This document shows positions 16,950 through 24,834 of a DNA stretch of 64,000 nt, one piece after another. Each line of letters starts with the position of its first letter. Position 1 is the first letter of the stretch. The position numbers and the translations under genes are program-made. A model generated the notes under the pieces. That model worked only from the letters and a program-made list of their open reading frames with translations. It ran no database searches and was not told the origin of the DNA. Source of the DNA: Clostridiales bacterium (lineage in GTDB: Bacteria; Bacillota; Clostridia; Oscillospirales; Oscillospiraceae); NCBI GenBank assembly GCA_021205695.1, contig JAJPXB010000019.1, positions 1 to 64,000 of the forward strand, written 5' to 3'.

Positions 16950-18314
16950 CTATTCCCGTTCCTCCATGGGCACATATTCCCGACGGGGACGGATGGCCTT
17001 GTAGGCGGGGCGGATGATGCGGTTGCCGTTGATAAGCTCCTCCAGCCGGTGCGCGCTCCAGCCGGAGATACGGGCGATGGCGAAGATGGGGGTAAACAGC
17101 TCCTCCGGGATGCCCAGCATTTGATAGACGAAGCCGGAGTAGAAGTCCACATTGGCGCTGACGCCCTTGTACATCTTCCGTTTGCCGCTGATGACCTCCG
17201 GCGCCAGCCGCTCCACGTCGGCATAGAGCTGATATTCCTGCTCCATGCCCTTCTCTGTGGCCAGCATATGGACGAAGGTCTTAAAGATACGGGCGCGGGG
17301 GTCGGATTTGGAGTAGATGGCATGTCCCACGCCGTAAATCAGACCGGAGTGGTCGAAGGCCTCTCCCTGGAGGATCCTGTTCAGATAGGCCCGGATCTCG
17401 TCCTCGTCAGACCAGTCCCTGACCTCCCGCTTGATCTCGTCGAACATATGACAGACCTTGATGTTGGCGCCGCCGTGCTTGGGCCCCTTCAGGGAGCCCA
17501 GCGCCGCCGCAATAGCGGAATAGGTGTCGGTGCCGGAGGAGGTGACCACATGGGTGGTGAAGGAGGAGTTGTTGCCGCCGCCGTGCTCTGCGTGGACGAC
17601 CAGGGCCATGTCCAGCACCCGGGCCTCGGCCTGGGTATAGCTGGCGTCGGGGCGGAGCATATGGAGGATATTCTCCGCCGTGGACAGCTCAGGCACCGGA
17701 TCGTGAATGAAGAAATGAGAGCTGTCGTTCCGGTAGTAGTCATAGGCCTGATAGCCGTACAGGGCCAGCTGGGGGAGCGTGGCGATCAGCTGGAGACACT
17801 GGCGCAGGACGTTGGGGAGAGAGGTGTCGTCCGGCCTGTTGTCGTAGGAATACAGCGTCAGTACGCTCCGGGCCATGGAGTTCATGATGTCGGTGCTGGG
17901 GGCCTTCATTATGATGTCCCGGACGAAGGAGTTGGGGAGAGACCGATAGCCGGCCAGCAGGACGCGGAACTCCTCCAGCTCCCGGGCGTTGGGCAGCGCC
18001 CCAAAGAGGAGCAGGTAGGTGATCTCCTCAAAGCCGTAGCGGCCGTCGTTCAGAAAGCCCCTTACCAGGTCGTCGATGTTATAGCCCTGGTAAAACAGAG
18101 AGCCGTCACAGGGCTGGCCGTCCGGGGTGCGGGCCTGAATCTCAGAAATTTTGGTCAACCCGGTGAGGACGCCCTTGCCGTTGAGATCCCGCAGGCCTCG
18201 GTTGACCTTGTTGTCGATGTAAAGCTGTCTGTCAATCACGCAGTCCCGGGTGCAGAGGTCAGATAACGCCTGGATCTGGGGAGTGATTTCCGAATAATCT
18301 CGTTTGCCTGTCAT
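16950..18314 (-). CDS. Citrate/2-methylcitrate synthase
   Basis: A 454-residue citrate synthase-like enzyme condensing acetyl-CoA with oxaloacetate (or propionyl-CoA with oxaloacetate). Visible blocks are FYQGYNIDDLVRGF near the N-terminus, VVHAEHGGGNNSS with the first catalytic His, GPKHGGAN, and GVGHAIYSKSDPRA with the second. The closing ISGWSAHRLEELI is typical. It is the clostridial type and likely supplies the glutamate branch of an incomplete TCA cycle. The start overlaps the MarR gene by 56 bases, and both are read from the promoter at 18848-18876. Confidence 0.92.
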   Translation of the reverse strand: MTGKRDYSEITPQIQALSDLCTRDCVIDRQLYIDNKVNRGLRDLNGKGVLTGLTKISEIQARTPDGQPCDGSLFYQGYNIDDLVRGFLNDGRYGFEEITYLLLFGALPNARELEEFRVLLAGYRSLPNSFVRDIIMKAPSTDIMNSMARSVLTLYSYDNRPDDTSLPNVLRQCLQLIATLPQLALYGYQAYDYYRNDSSHFFIHDPVPELSTAENILHMLRPDASYTQAEARVLDMALVVHAEHGGGNNSSFTTHVVTSSGTDTYSAIAAALGSLKGPKHGGANIKVCHMFDEIKREVRDWSDEDEIRAYLNRILQGEAFDHSGLIYGVGHAIYSKSDPRARIFKTFVHMLATEKGMEQEYQLYADVERLAPEVISGKRKMYKGVSANVDFYSGFVYQMLGIPEELFTPIFAIARISGWSAHRLEELINGNRIIRPAYKAIRPRREYVPMEERE

Positions 18315-18792
18315 GGTTGCCTCCTGACTGGGAACAGAGCGGTTCCCGGGAGGGGTCGGCAGACGCCTCCCGCCGTTTTTTGGATAGATCGATCACTTTT
18401 CTCGTCAGTCGCAGCAGCTCAGCGCAGTCATTCTCTCCGACTCCCTCCAGCAGCTCACTCACCTGCCGGAGGAGACGTTGATACCTGGCTGTGATCACGG
18501 CCCGTCCCCGCTCCGTCAGGTAGACCTGAACCACCCGACCATCTCTGGCGGAGGAGACGCGCATGACCAGTCCTTTTCCCTCCAGGTTTTTCAGGGCGTT
18601 AGACACCCGGCCGGAGCCCACCTCCATGGCTTCCCGCAGCTCTCCGGCGGTGGCTCCGTCGTGTTTCATGGCCAGGTAGCTGAGCAGGGCGCCCTCTCCC
18701 CGGGTGACCTGTTCGGCGTGTTCCTGTACCAGCCCGTGCATGGACTGGGTCACCAGCTGGATCAGCTCCTCGGCTTGCGCCTGAGCGTCCAT
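18259..18792 (-). CDS. MarR-family transcriptional regulator
   Basis: A 177-residue MarR protein. The winged helix is at about 45-110 (ATAGELREAMEVGSGRVSNALKNLEGKGLV, then the wing SSARDGRVVQVYLTERG). I chose ATG 18792 because GAGGTG lies 6 bases before it; another ATG is two codons upstream. About 18 C-terminal residues are encoded inside the citrate synthase start region, an unusually long 56-base overlap that ties the two genes together. A TCTCA-N5-TGAGA site just below its own -10 box suggests autoregulation. Confidence 0.88.
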   Translation of the reverse strand: MDAQAQAEELIQLVTQSMHGLVQEHAEQVTRGEGALLSYLAMKHDGATAGELREAMEVGSGRVSNALKNLEGKGLVMRVSSARDGRVVQVYLTERGRAVITARYQRLLRQVSELLEGVGENDCAELLRLTRKVIDLSKKRREASADPSREPLCSQSGGNHDRQTRLFGNHSPDPGVI

Positions 18793-18829
18793 GAACATCA
18801 CCTCAAAACAGCCTGCCTGACGGCCTGAA

Positions 18830-18876
18830 ATCTCATTGTGTGAGATAATTATAGTCCGGCTGCGGACATTTGTCAA
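18830..18876 (-). promoter_or_regulatory. Consensus promoter plus inverted-repeat operator of the MarR-citrate synthase operon
   Basis: On the minus strand TTGACA (18876-18871), 17-base spacer, TATAAT (18853-18848), a perfect sigma-A promoter. Directly downstream is ATCTCA-N5-TGAGAT (18830-18846), placed where a bound MarR dimer would block transcription start. Confidence 0.8.
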
Positions 18877-19001
18877 CCGGTTGCGCACCGAGTTTTTTCG
18901 TGACCTGTATCGTTGGATGCGGCGGAAGCGGTGGCCCGACTGGCGTCTCCCGTACGCTGCCCGGCTCCCGGCGGATATGAATTTGACAGACCGCAAGGTA
19001 C

Positions 19002-19036
19002 AGCCCCCCGCTTTTGTCCGGCAAAAGCGGGGGGCT
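19002..19036 (-). terminator. Strong hairpin after the small conserved gene
   Basis: AGCCCCCCGCTTTTG and its exact complement are separated by TCCGG, beginning 17 bases after the stop of the 79-residue gene. No T-run follows, so it may be a weak terminator or a processing and stability stem. Confidence 0.5.
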
Positions 19037-19052
19037 GCGATACGGGTCGGCC

Positions 19053-19292
19053 TCAGTTCAGGTAATCTCCCGGGGCATAGCTGTTGTACTGGCGGCGGAG
19101 GACCAGCACGGGGGTGCCGTCCTCCAGCTGATACTGCTGGTCGATCCGATAGGCCGTTCCGGTCTCCTCCAGACGTTTCAGGTAGCGATCCCGCTCCAGC
19201 AGGGCCATCCGGGTGGCCTCCTCCTGACCCAGCTTTTCGTTGCGCTCGAAATGGACGGTCTGCGACAGGCAGGCAAATTTGATCCGTTTCAT
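19053..19292 (-). CDS. Small conserved protein of unknown function
   Basis: A 79-residue protein, start ATG behind GGAGGATATGGAAC. It has no signal peptide or membrane segment. The sequence alternates charged and beta-like segments (RLEETGTAYRIDQQYQLEDG, then TPVLVLRRQYNSYAPGDYL at the end), and codon use matches the neighbouring genes. No family was recognised. Confidence 0.65.
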   Translation of the reverse strand: MKRIKFACLSQTVHFERNEKLGQEEATRMALLERDRYLKRLEETGTAYRIDQQYQLEDGTPVLVLRRQYNSYAPGDYLN

Positions 19293-19503
19293 GTTCCATA
19301 TCCTCCATAAAGCGATAGTGAGCGAGCCACCCGCCGACGGGCGGCTATACTCCGTTTCTTGTATTTTATCACATCAAATCCGGAAAATGGAAGTGCTTTT
19401 TGGTCTATATATATACTTTTTCGTTCATTTCGCTCAGAATCGGAAATAGGTTTTTGTGGAAAACGCGCAGAAACTTTTCCTTATATTTTCTCTTGGAATC
19501 TGG

Positions 19504-19509
19504 TATAAT
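19504..19509 (+). promoter_or_regulatory. Extended -10 promoter of carD
   Basis: TGGTATAAT places a TG next to TATAAT (19504-19509), 44 bases before the carD start. The -35 (TTATAT at 19481) is weak, which is usual when an extended -10 is present. Confidence 0.6.
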
Positions 19510-19553
19510 ATCAGGTAGATTGGGTGTATTGTCGCTTGGGAAAAGGAGCTATT

Positions 19554-20039
19554 ATGTTAACAGAAGGACAATTGGTCATGCATGAGACTGCCGGCGTCTG
19601 CCGGGTGGTCGGCGAGACGAAGCTGGACGGGCTGCCCGGGCAGTACTATGTGCTCTGCCCCCTGTACGTCAGCGACGCCACCTTTTATACGCCGAAGGAG
19701 AGCCGAAAGGTAAAGATCCGCCCGGTGATGTCCCAGGGGGAGGCCCGGGAGCTGATCGACCAGCTCCCAGACGTGCCGTCGCTAACCTTCGAGAATCAGA
19801 ACGACCAGAAGCTCCGCTGCGCCGCCATCCTGAAATCGGGAGACAGCTATCAGCTGGCCAGCCTGGCCAAGACGCTGTACCTGGATCAGCTGCGCCGGAG
19901 CAAGCAGAACAAGCGCTCCGGCATCAACGACACCACCATGCTGAAAAAGACGGAGCAGCTCCTGTTCGGAGAGCTGGCCACCGCCTTGGGGCTGGAATAC
20001 CAGGATGTGCTCCAGTATATTCAGGCGCATTTGAAATGA
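19554..20039 (+). CDS. CarD-family transcriptional regulator
   Basis: A 161-residue protein with the CarD/TRCF RNA-polymerase-interacting domain at about 1-60 (GQLVMHETAGVCRVVGETKL, LCPLYVSDATFYTPK) and a helical C-terminal domain. CarD proteins bind the RNA polymerase beta subunit and stabilise open complexes at many promoters. Its start is fixed by AAAAGGAGC 8 bases upstream. Confidence 0.9.
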   Translation: MLTEGQLVMHETAGVCRVVGETKLDGLPGQYYVLCPLYVSDATFYTPKESRKVKIRPVMSQGEARELIDQLPDVPSLTFENQNDQKLRCAAILKSGDSYQLASLAKTLYLDQLRRSKQNKRSGINDTTMLKKTEQLLFGELATALGLEYQDVLQYIQAHLK

Positions 20040-20094
20040 TGGCCGGGCGCATCGCCGCCCGGAACGGTCAGCAAAAAATATGCAGGCAAAACAG

Positions 20095-20125
20095 GGGCGC
20101 CGACCGGCAGCGGTCGGCGCCCTTT
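20095..20125. terminator. Bidirectional terminator between carD and the phosphopantetheinyl transferase gene
   Basis: GGGCGCCGACCG pairs perfectly with CGGTCGGCGCCC around GCAG. The two flanking genes converge on it. Confidence 0.7.
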
Positions 20126-20145
20126 GCTGTTTGCTTGTAAAGAGG

Positions 20146-20769
20146 TCATGACGGCATAATGATGATCTGCACATCCTCCGGCTCCTCCGACCGGGTGCAG
20201 ATGGCCAGATGGTAGCCTCCGGCGGGGAAGTCTGCCAGCTGGGTGACATAGCCCGGGGCGGGGTGCTCCGCTTCAAAGCTGTGGAAGGGACAGAGGAGCC
20301 CCAGGCCGGTACACTTGGTATAGGCCTCCTTCATGGCCCATAGGTCAAAGATACGGTGCAGCTCTGACGGGCCGTCCAGGCCCTGGAGGGACTGCTGCTC
20401 GGCGGCGGTGAATTTCCGGCTGAGCTTTACCGAGACGGGGCGCTCCTGCTGGATATCCACCCCCACCGGCGCAGGGGCCACGGCGCACACCGCCCACAGT
20501 CCGGAGTGGGAGAGGTTAAACTGAAAGTCCGGTCGGCCCAGCAGATAGGGCTTCCCGTGCGCATCCTGATCCCGGCTCACCGGAAGCGGCACCTCCCGGC
20601 AGTGCCGCCGGACAGCCCGCTGGAACAGCAGCTCCGCCGCCAGGCTCCGCAGCCGTTCCTCCCGGGGGAGGACGGAGAGGCGATAGAGACGGCTCTCCGG
20701 CACCATGCCCCGGTAATCTGCCAGGTCAGAGGAGAGGCCCAGGGTGTCCATGGCATACAGGTAAATCAT
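20146..20769 (-). CDS. 4'-phosphopantetheinyl transferase, Sfp type
   Basis: A 207-residue enzyme that loads the phosphopantetheine arm from CoA onto carrier proteins. Motifs are GKPYLLGRPDFQFNLSHSG, the Mg2+-binding GVDIQ, and WAMKEAYTKCTGLGL with the conserved KEA. The two-lobed Sfp length (not AcpS) suggests activity on fatty-acid, peptide or polyketide carriers. Start ATG 20769 lies four bases after the malQ stop, so it is translated with malQ. Confidence 0.88.
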   Translation of the reverse strand: MIYLYAMDTLGLSSDLADYRGMVPESRLYRLSVLPREERLRSLAAELLFQRAVRRHCREVPLPVSRDQDAHGKPYLLGRPDFQFNLSHSGLWAVCAVAPAPVGVDIQQERPVSVKLSRKFTAAEQQSLQGLDGPSELHRIFDLWAMKEAYTKCTGLGLLCPFHSFEAEHPAPGYVTQLADFPAGGYHLAICTRSEEPEDVQIIIMPS

Positions 20770-20773
20770 AATC

Positions 20774-22267
20774 TCACCGGAGACGGCCGTACAGGCCGGT
20801 GACATAGTGAAGACGGTCTGCCACTCTGCCGTTCAGGGCGTCCATCCGCACACGCCAGCTCCAGTTGGCGCTGCCCACCGTTCCGGGGTAGTTCATCCGG
20901 GCGTCTGCGCCCAGGCCCAGCACGTCCTGGAGGGGGGCCATGGCCAGGGAGCAGGGGGAGATCCATGCACCGGCGATGGCGCACCAGCCGATCCCCTCGT
21001 CCTCGTGGACGTGGAGGTAGTTGGTGCAGTAGCTCCGCTGCTCCGGGGTGGCGATGTCGGCATACCACTGGACGAAGGTGGGGGTGTCGTGGGTGCCGGT
21101 ATACATGACGGAATCGGGGGTACACCGGTGAGGCAGGAAGCCGGAGCCGCCGTTTACATCGCTGAAAGCGTCTACCAGGATCTTCATCCCCGGCAGACCG
21201 GACTGCTGGATGAATTTCACCGCTCCGGCGCTCAGGTCGCCCAGATCCTCGGCGATGAACTGGGCCTGGGGGACGTTTTTGCGGATGGCGTCCAGCAGCT
21301 TCATGCCCGGGCCCTTTTTCCACTTGCCCACCAGGGCGGTCTCCGACGTGGCGGGGATCTCCCAATAGTCGTGGAAGGCGCGGAAGTGGTCGATGCGGAT
21401 GACGTCGTAGAAAGCCAGAGACTGGCGGATACGGTTGCACCACCAGGCATAGCCCGTCTTTTCGTGGTAGCCCCAGGCATAGAGGGGATTGCCCCAGAGC
21501 TGCCCCTGGTCGTTGAACAGGTCGGCGGGGACGCCGGAGACGTATTTGGGCTTCCGTCCGGCGTTCACCCGGAAGATCTCCGGATGTACCCACACATCGG
21601 CGGAGTCCGGGGAGACGTAAAAGGGGATGTCCCCGATGATGGAGATGCCCCGCTCGTTGGCATAGGCCTTCAGCTCGCCCCACTGGCGGAAGAACAGGTA
21701 TTGGAGGAATTTGTAAAAGCTTACGTCCTCCGCCAGCAGCGCGGCGTACTTCTCCACCGCAGCCGGGTCACGCCGGAGGAGCTTTTTGTCCGGCCAGCCC
21801 TGGAGGGGCCGGCCGAAGTGGGCGCGGATGGCGGAGAACAGGGCGTAATCCTCCAGCCAGTCCTGATGAGCCTGGGCGAAGGCGTCCACCTCCGCCAGCA
21901 GCGCCTCGTCCGCCCGGGCGAAGGCCTTGCGCAGCAGGGGGTAGCGGGTGCTGTTCAAAAAGCCGTAGTCGATCCGATCCGGGGAGCCGTGGTAGCGCAC
22001 CCCATAGACCTCCTCCGGAGTGAGCAGGCCCATGTCCGTCAGGGCGTCCAGGTCGATGAACAGGGGATTGCCTGCAGCGGAGGAGGGGGACATATAGGGG
22101 GAGTCGCCCTCCCCGGGGGTGACCAGGGGGAGCAGCTGCCAGTAGCTCTGGCCGCCCTGCTGGAGAAAATCAACAAAATGCCGGGCCTCCTTGCCCATGG
22201 AGCCGATGCCATAGGGGCCGGGGAGGGAGGCGAGATGGAGCAGAATGCCGCTGGAACGAGGGAACAT
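20774..22267 (-). CDS. malQ: 4-alpha-glucanotransferase (amylomaltase)
   Basis: A 497-residue GH77 enzyme that transfers maltosyl units between alpha-1,4-glucans in the cytoplasm. The nucleophile Asp is in VIRIDHFR, the acid/base Glu in FIAEDLG, and the third carboxylate in THDTPTFV. The N-terminal SGILLHLASLPGPYGIGSMG is diagnostic. No other glycogen gene is adjacent; it heads a two-gene unit with the phosphopantetheinyl transferase. Confidence 0.95.
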   Translation of the reverse strand: MFPRSSGILLHLASLPGPYGIGSMGKEARHFVDFLQQGGQSYWQLLPLVTPGEGDSPYMSPSSAAGNPLFIDLDALTDMGLLTPEEVYGVRYHGSPDRIDYGFLNSTRYPLLRKAFARADEALLAEVDAFAQAHQDWLEDYALFSAIRAHFGRPLQGWPDKKLLRRDPAAVEKYAALLAEDVSFYKFLQYLFFRQWGELKAYANERGISIIGDIPFYVSPDSADVWVHPEIFRVNAGRKPKYVSGVPADLFNDQGQLWGNPLYAWGYHEKTGYAWWCNRIRQSLAFYDVIRIDHFRAFHDYWEIPATSETALVGKWKKGPGMKLLDAIRKNVPQAQFIAEDLGDLSAGAVKFIQQSGLPGMKILVDAFSDVNGGSGFLPHRCTPDSVMYTGTHDTPTFVQWYADIATPEQRSYCTNYLHVHEDEGIGWCAIAGAWISPCSLAMAPLQDVLGLGADARMNYPGTVGSANWSWRVRMDALNGRVADRLHYVTGLYGRLR

Positions 22268-22404
22268 AAAAATCCTTCCTTTCCTTTGTAGCTGTCTGAC
22301 CGGCAGAAGGCGCTCCTGCCGGGGGATGAACCGTTCCTATTATATCGGAACTTGCCAGGGCTGTCAATCCGGGGGACGGCGGGCATATTTATGTGGCGAA
22401 GCCC

Positions 22405-22432
22405 TTGTAATTTCCCGCAGATGGGCTATAAT
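22405..22432 (+). promoter_or_regulatory. Promoter of the folT-folC operon
   Basis: TTGTAA at 22405-22410, 16-base spacer, TATAAT at 22427-22432. It precedes the THF riboswitch by about 45 bases. Confidence 0.6.
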
Positions 22433-22477
22433 AATGCCTGGTAAATCAGCGTGTGGCGCAGGCCGCACAATCAGACA

Positions 22478-22601
22478 GGCAGAGTAGGTCTGGACGTGTC
22501 GAGGCAGCGCAGGCTGCCCCAGTGCCGGCGGAACGGGGAGTTGTCCGCCGGACGAATCGGCTGTAAAGCAGTCAGCAGTGTCCAGCCCGCATCCCGCTGC
22601 C
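22478..22601 (+). promoter_or_regulatory. Tetrahydrofolate (THF) riboswitch
   Basis: The conserved THF landmarks are present: AGAGTAGG just after P1 on the 5' side (22481-22488) and CGCATCC..GCT on the 3' side (22588 on). P1 pairs GGCAG (22478-22482) with CTGCC (22597-22601), and GTCTGGAC (22488-22495) pairs with GTCCAG (22580-22585). Downstream genes are a folate transporter subunit and folC, the expected targets. The peripheral arm is longer than usual. Confidence 0.85.
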
Positions 22602-22618
22602 GCACGGGGAAGTCGTTT

Positions 22619-22659
22619 CGGGATGCAACACCGTTTTTGCGGCGGGCATCCCGTTTTTT
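22619..22659 (+). terminator. THF-riboswitch terminator with competing antiterminator
   Basis: CGGGATGC (22619-22626) pairs with GCATCCCG (22646-22653), followed by TTTTTT. The same eight bases GCATCCCG occur at 22589-22596 within the aptamer's 3' strand, so 22619-22626 can pair with either. Folate binding would hold the aptamer copy and force the terminator: an OFF switch. Confidence 0.85.
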
Positions 22660-22695
22660 GCTCTGTGTGGCCCTGCCAGAAAAGGAGTGTCACCC

Positions 22696-23310
22696 GTGAG
22701 AGAGCATGAGAGAAAAGACGGCCTGTTCGCCGCCTCCGCCCGGTGGCTGAGAGAGCCCAGAGCGTTGGCGCTCGCGGCCCTGTTTGTGGCCATCAGCGTC
22801 ACTCTGGACCTGCTGAACATCCGCATCCAGATCACCCCACAGCTCCGCATCACCTTCGGCTATCTGTGCGACGCCTCCATTGGGATGCTGTTCGGCCCGG
22901 TGGTGGGCATGGCGGCGGGGGTGTGTACCGACGTGCTGGGCTACCTGATGAACACCGGGGGCGGGGCCTATTTCCCCGGCTACACCCTGACGGCCATCGC
23001 CGGAGGACTGATTTACGGCGTGGTGCTCTGCCGCCCGTCAGAGCGGAAGGGGTTCCGTCTGCTCCGGTGCTTTATCGCCAAAGGGCTGATCAATTTGCTG
23101 TGTAATATGCTGCTCAACACCTTCTGGCTCTCTCTGACCGGTGGGGACGGGTTTTTGGCGCTGCTGCCCCTCCGGGCGGTGAAAAACGCCCTCCTGTGGC
23201 CGGTCGAGAGCGTGCTTCTCTATTTCGTGCTGGAGGCGGTGCTCCGTATCAGCCTTCGGTTCCCCGCCCTCCGGCAGGCGCCCGGGGGAGGTGTCCGCCA
23301 TGACCTATGA
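22696..23310 (+). CDS. folT: Folate ECF transporter S component
   Basis: A 204-residue integral membrane protein with about six helices, carrying the ECF S-component pattern (LCDASIGMLFGPVVGMAAGVCTDVLGY). It captures folate and works with a shared EcfAA'T energising module encoded elsewhere. GTG 22696 is chosen because AAAGGAG ends 8 bases before it. The substrate assignment rests on the THF riboswitch upstream and folC downstream. It overlaps folC by 11 bases. Confidence 0.88.
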   Translation: MREHERKDGLFAASARWLREPRALALAALFVAISVTLDLLNIRIQITPQLRITFGYLCDASIGMLFGPVVGMAAGVCTDVLGYLMNTGGGAYFPGYTLTAIAGGLIYGVVLCRPSERKGFRLLRCFIAKGLINLLCNMLLNTFWLSLTGGDGFLALLPLRAVKNALLWPVESVLLYFVLEAVLRISLRFPALRQAPGGGVRHDL

Positions 23311-24574
23311 GGAGGCGCTGGCCTACATCCACTCCACCCACTGGCAGGGGAAGCGTCCTGGCCTGAACCGGGTGCGGGAACTGCTGGGGCGGCTGGGCGA
23401 TCCCCAGCAGCGGCTCCGGTTCGTCCATGTGGCGGGCACCAACGGCAAGGGCTCCGTCTGCGCCTGTATGGCCTCCGTTTTGCAGGCGGCGGGCTACCGG
23501 ACAGGGTGCTTCACCTCCCCCTTTCTGGAGCGGTTCAACGAGCGGTTCCAGATCGACGGCGTGCCCATCTCTGACGAGGCCCTGTGCCGCCTGACGGAGC
23601 GGGTCCGCCCCGCCGCCGACCAAATGGAGGACGCCCCCAACGAGTTCGACCTGATCACCGCCCTGGCCCTGGTCTGGTTTGCGGATGAGGGGTGCGACAT
23701 CGTGGTGCTGGAGGTGGGCCTGGGGGGCACATTGGACCCCACCAACGTCATCGACTGCCCTGACCTGGCGGTGATCACCGCCCTGGGGCTGGACCACACC
23801 CGGCAGCTGGGAGACACCCTCCCGGAGATCGCCGGGGCCAAGGCGGGCATCATCAAGCCGGGGGGACAGGTGGTCTACTACGGCGGGGCGCCCGAGGCCG
23901 ATGAGGTCGTCCGGCGGGTCTGCCGGGAGCAGGGGGCGGCGCTGACCGTTCCGGACTGGTCCCGGCTGGAGGTGCTGGCCTGGGAGCCGGACTGCACCCT
24001 GATGTCCTATGACGGGCTGGACGGACTCCGTCTCCCCCTGCTGGCGGCCTACCAGCCCCGGAACGCCGCCCTGGCGGTCACCGGGGCCAGGCTGCTCCGA
24101 GACCGGGGCTGGCACATCCCGGAAGCGGCCATCCGGCAGGGCATCGAGACGGTGCGCTGGCCGGGGCGGTTCGAGCTGCTCCGACGGGAGCCCCCCTTTC
24201 TCCTGGACGGCGCTCACAATCCCCAGGGCGTCCGGGCCACGGCGGAGAGCCTGCGGCTCCGGTATCCGGGGCGGCGGTTCGTCTTTCTCATGGGGGTCAT
24301 GGCGGACAAGGACGCCGCCTCCATGATCGCGCCCCTGGCGCCCCTGGCGGAGGAGTTCGTCACGGTGACGCCCCCCTCTCCCCGCTCTCTCCCGGCAGAT
24401 ACGCTGGCAGAGGAAATCCGACGCCGCACGGGATTGCCTGCACGGGCCTGCGGCTCCATAGAGGAGGGGGTGGAGCTCGCTCTGGGCCGGTGCAGACCCG
24501 ATACGGGGGTCTGCGCCCTGGGCAGCCTCTACTTCTCCGCCGCCATCCGTCAGGCGGCGAACGCACGGTTCTGA
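23300..24574 (+). CDS. folC: Folylpolyglutamate synthase / dihydrofolate synthase
   Basis: A 424-residue Mur-ligase-like enzyme adding glutamate to folates. P-loop GTNGKGS is at 46-52; the omega region and DGAHNPQG motif of the C-terminal domain are present, as are DPTNVIDCPDL and GLDHT. It retains imported folate in the cell, matching the linked transporter. The start overlaps folT by 11 bases, indicating translational coupling. Confidence 0.94.
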   Translation: MTYEEALAYIHSTHWQGKRPGLNRVRELLGRLGDPQQRLRFVHVAGTNGKGSVCACMASVLQAAGYRTGCFTSPFLERFNERFQIDGVPISDEALCRLTERVRPAADQMEDAPNEFDLITALALVWFADEGCDIVVLEVGLGGTLDPTNVIDCPDLAVITALGLDHTRQLGDTLPEIAGAKAGIIKPGGQVVYYGGAPEADEVVRRVCREQGAALTVPDWSRLEVLAWEPDCTLMSYDGLDGLRLPLLAAYQPRNAALAVTGARLLRDRGWHIPEAAIRQGIETVRWPGRFELLRREPPFLLDGAHNPQGVRATAESLRLRYPGRRFVFLMGVMADKDAASMIAPLAPLAEEFVTVTPPSPRSLPADTLAEEIRRRTGLPARACGSIEEGVELALGRCRPDTGVCALGSLYFSAAIRQAANARF

Positions 24575-24624
24575 GGCCGCTGGCACAGCGCTGCCCGTTT
24601 TCAGCCTGATTTTAGCAGTCCTCC

Positions 24625-24658
24625 GGCCCGTCTGATATGTCAGACGGGCCGCTTTTTT
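24625..24658 (+). terminator. Terminator of the folT-folC operon
   Basis: GGCCCGTCTGA pairs perfectly with TCAGACGGGCC around TATG, followed by GCTTTTTTG. Confidence 0.9.
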
Positions 24659-24738
24659 GTGGGAAGCGCCGACCATTCCCTGTTTTTTCCTGGGTTTGGG
24701 CGGCTTTTTTGTTCACAAACTATTTATACTTTCTCCTA

Positions 24739-24798
24739 TTGACAATCCGGACCCTGGGTGCTATAGTATCATTAGCACTCAGGGAAACGGAGTGCTAA
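24739..24798 (+). promoter_or_regulatory. Heat-shock promoter with perfect CIRCE operator
   Basis: TTGACA (24739-24744), 17-base spacer, TATAGT (24762-24767). CIRCE follows: TTAGCACTC (24772-24780), nine bases, GAGTGCTAA (24790-24798), an exact match to the consensus. HrcA bound here represses the whole operon until heat or misfolded protein titrates GroEL. Confidence 0.97.
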
Positions 24799-24834
24799 AA
24801 CAAAAGACGAGCATTCAAATACGAGGTGAGACGA

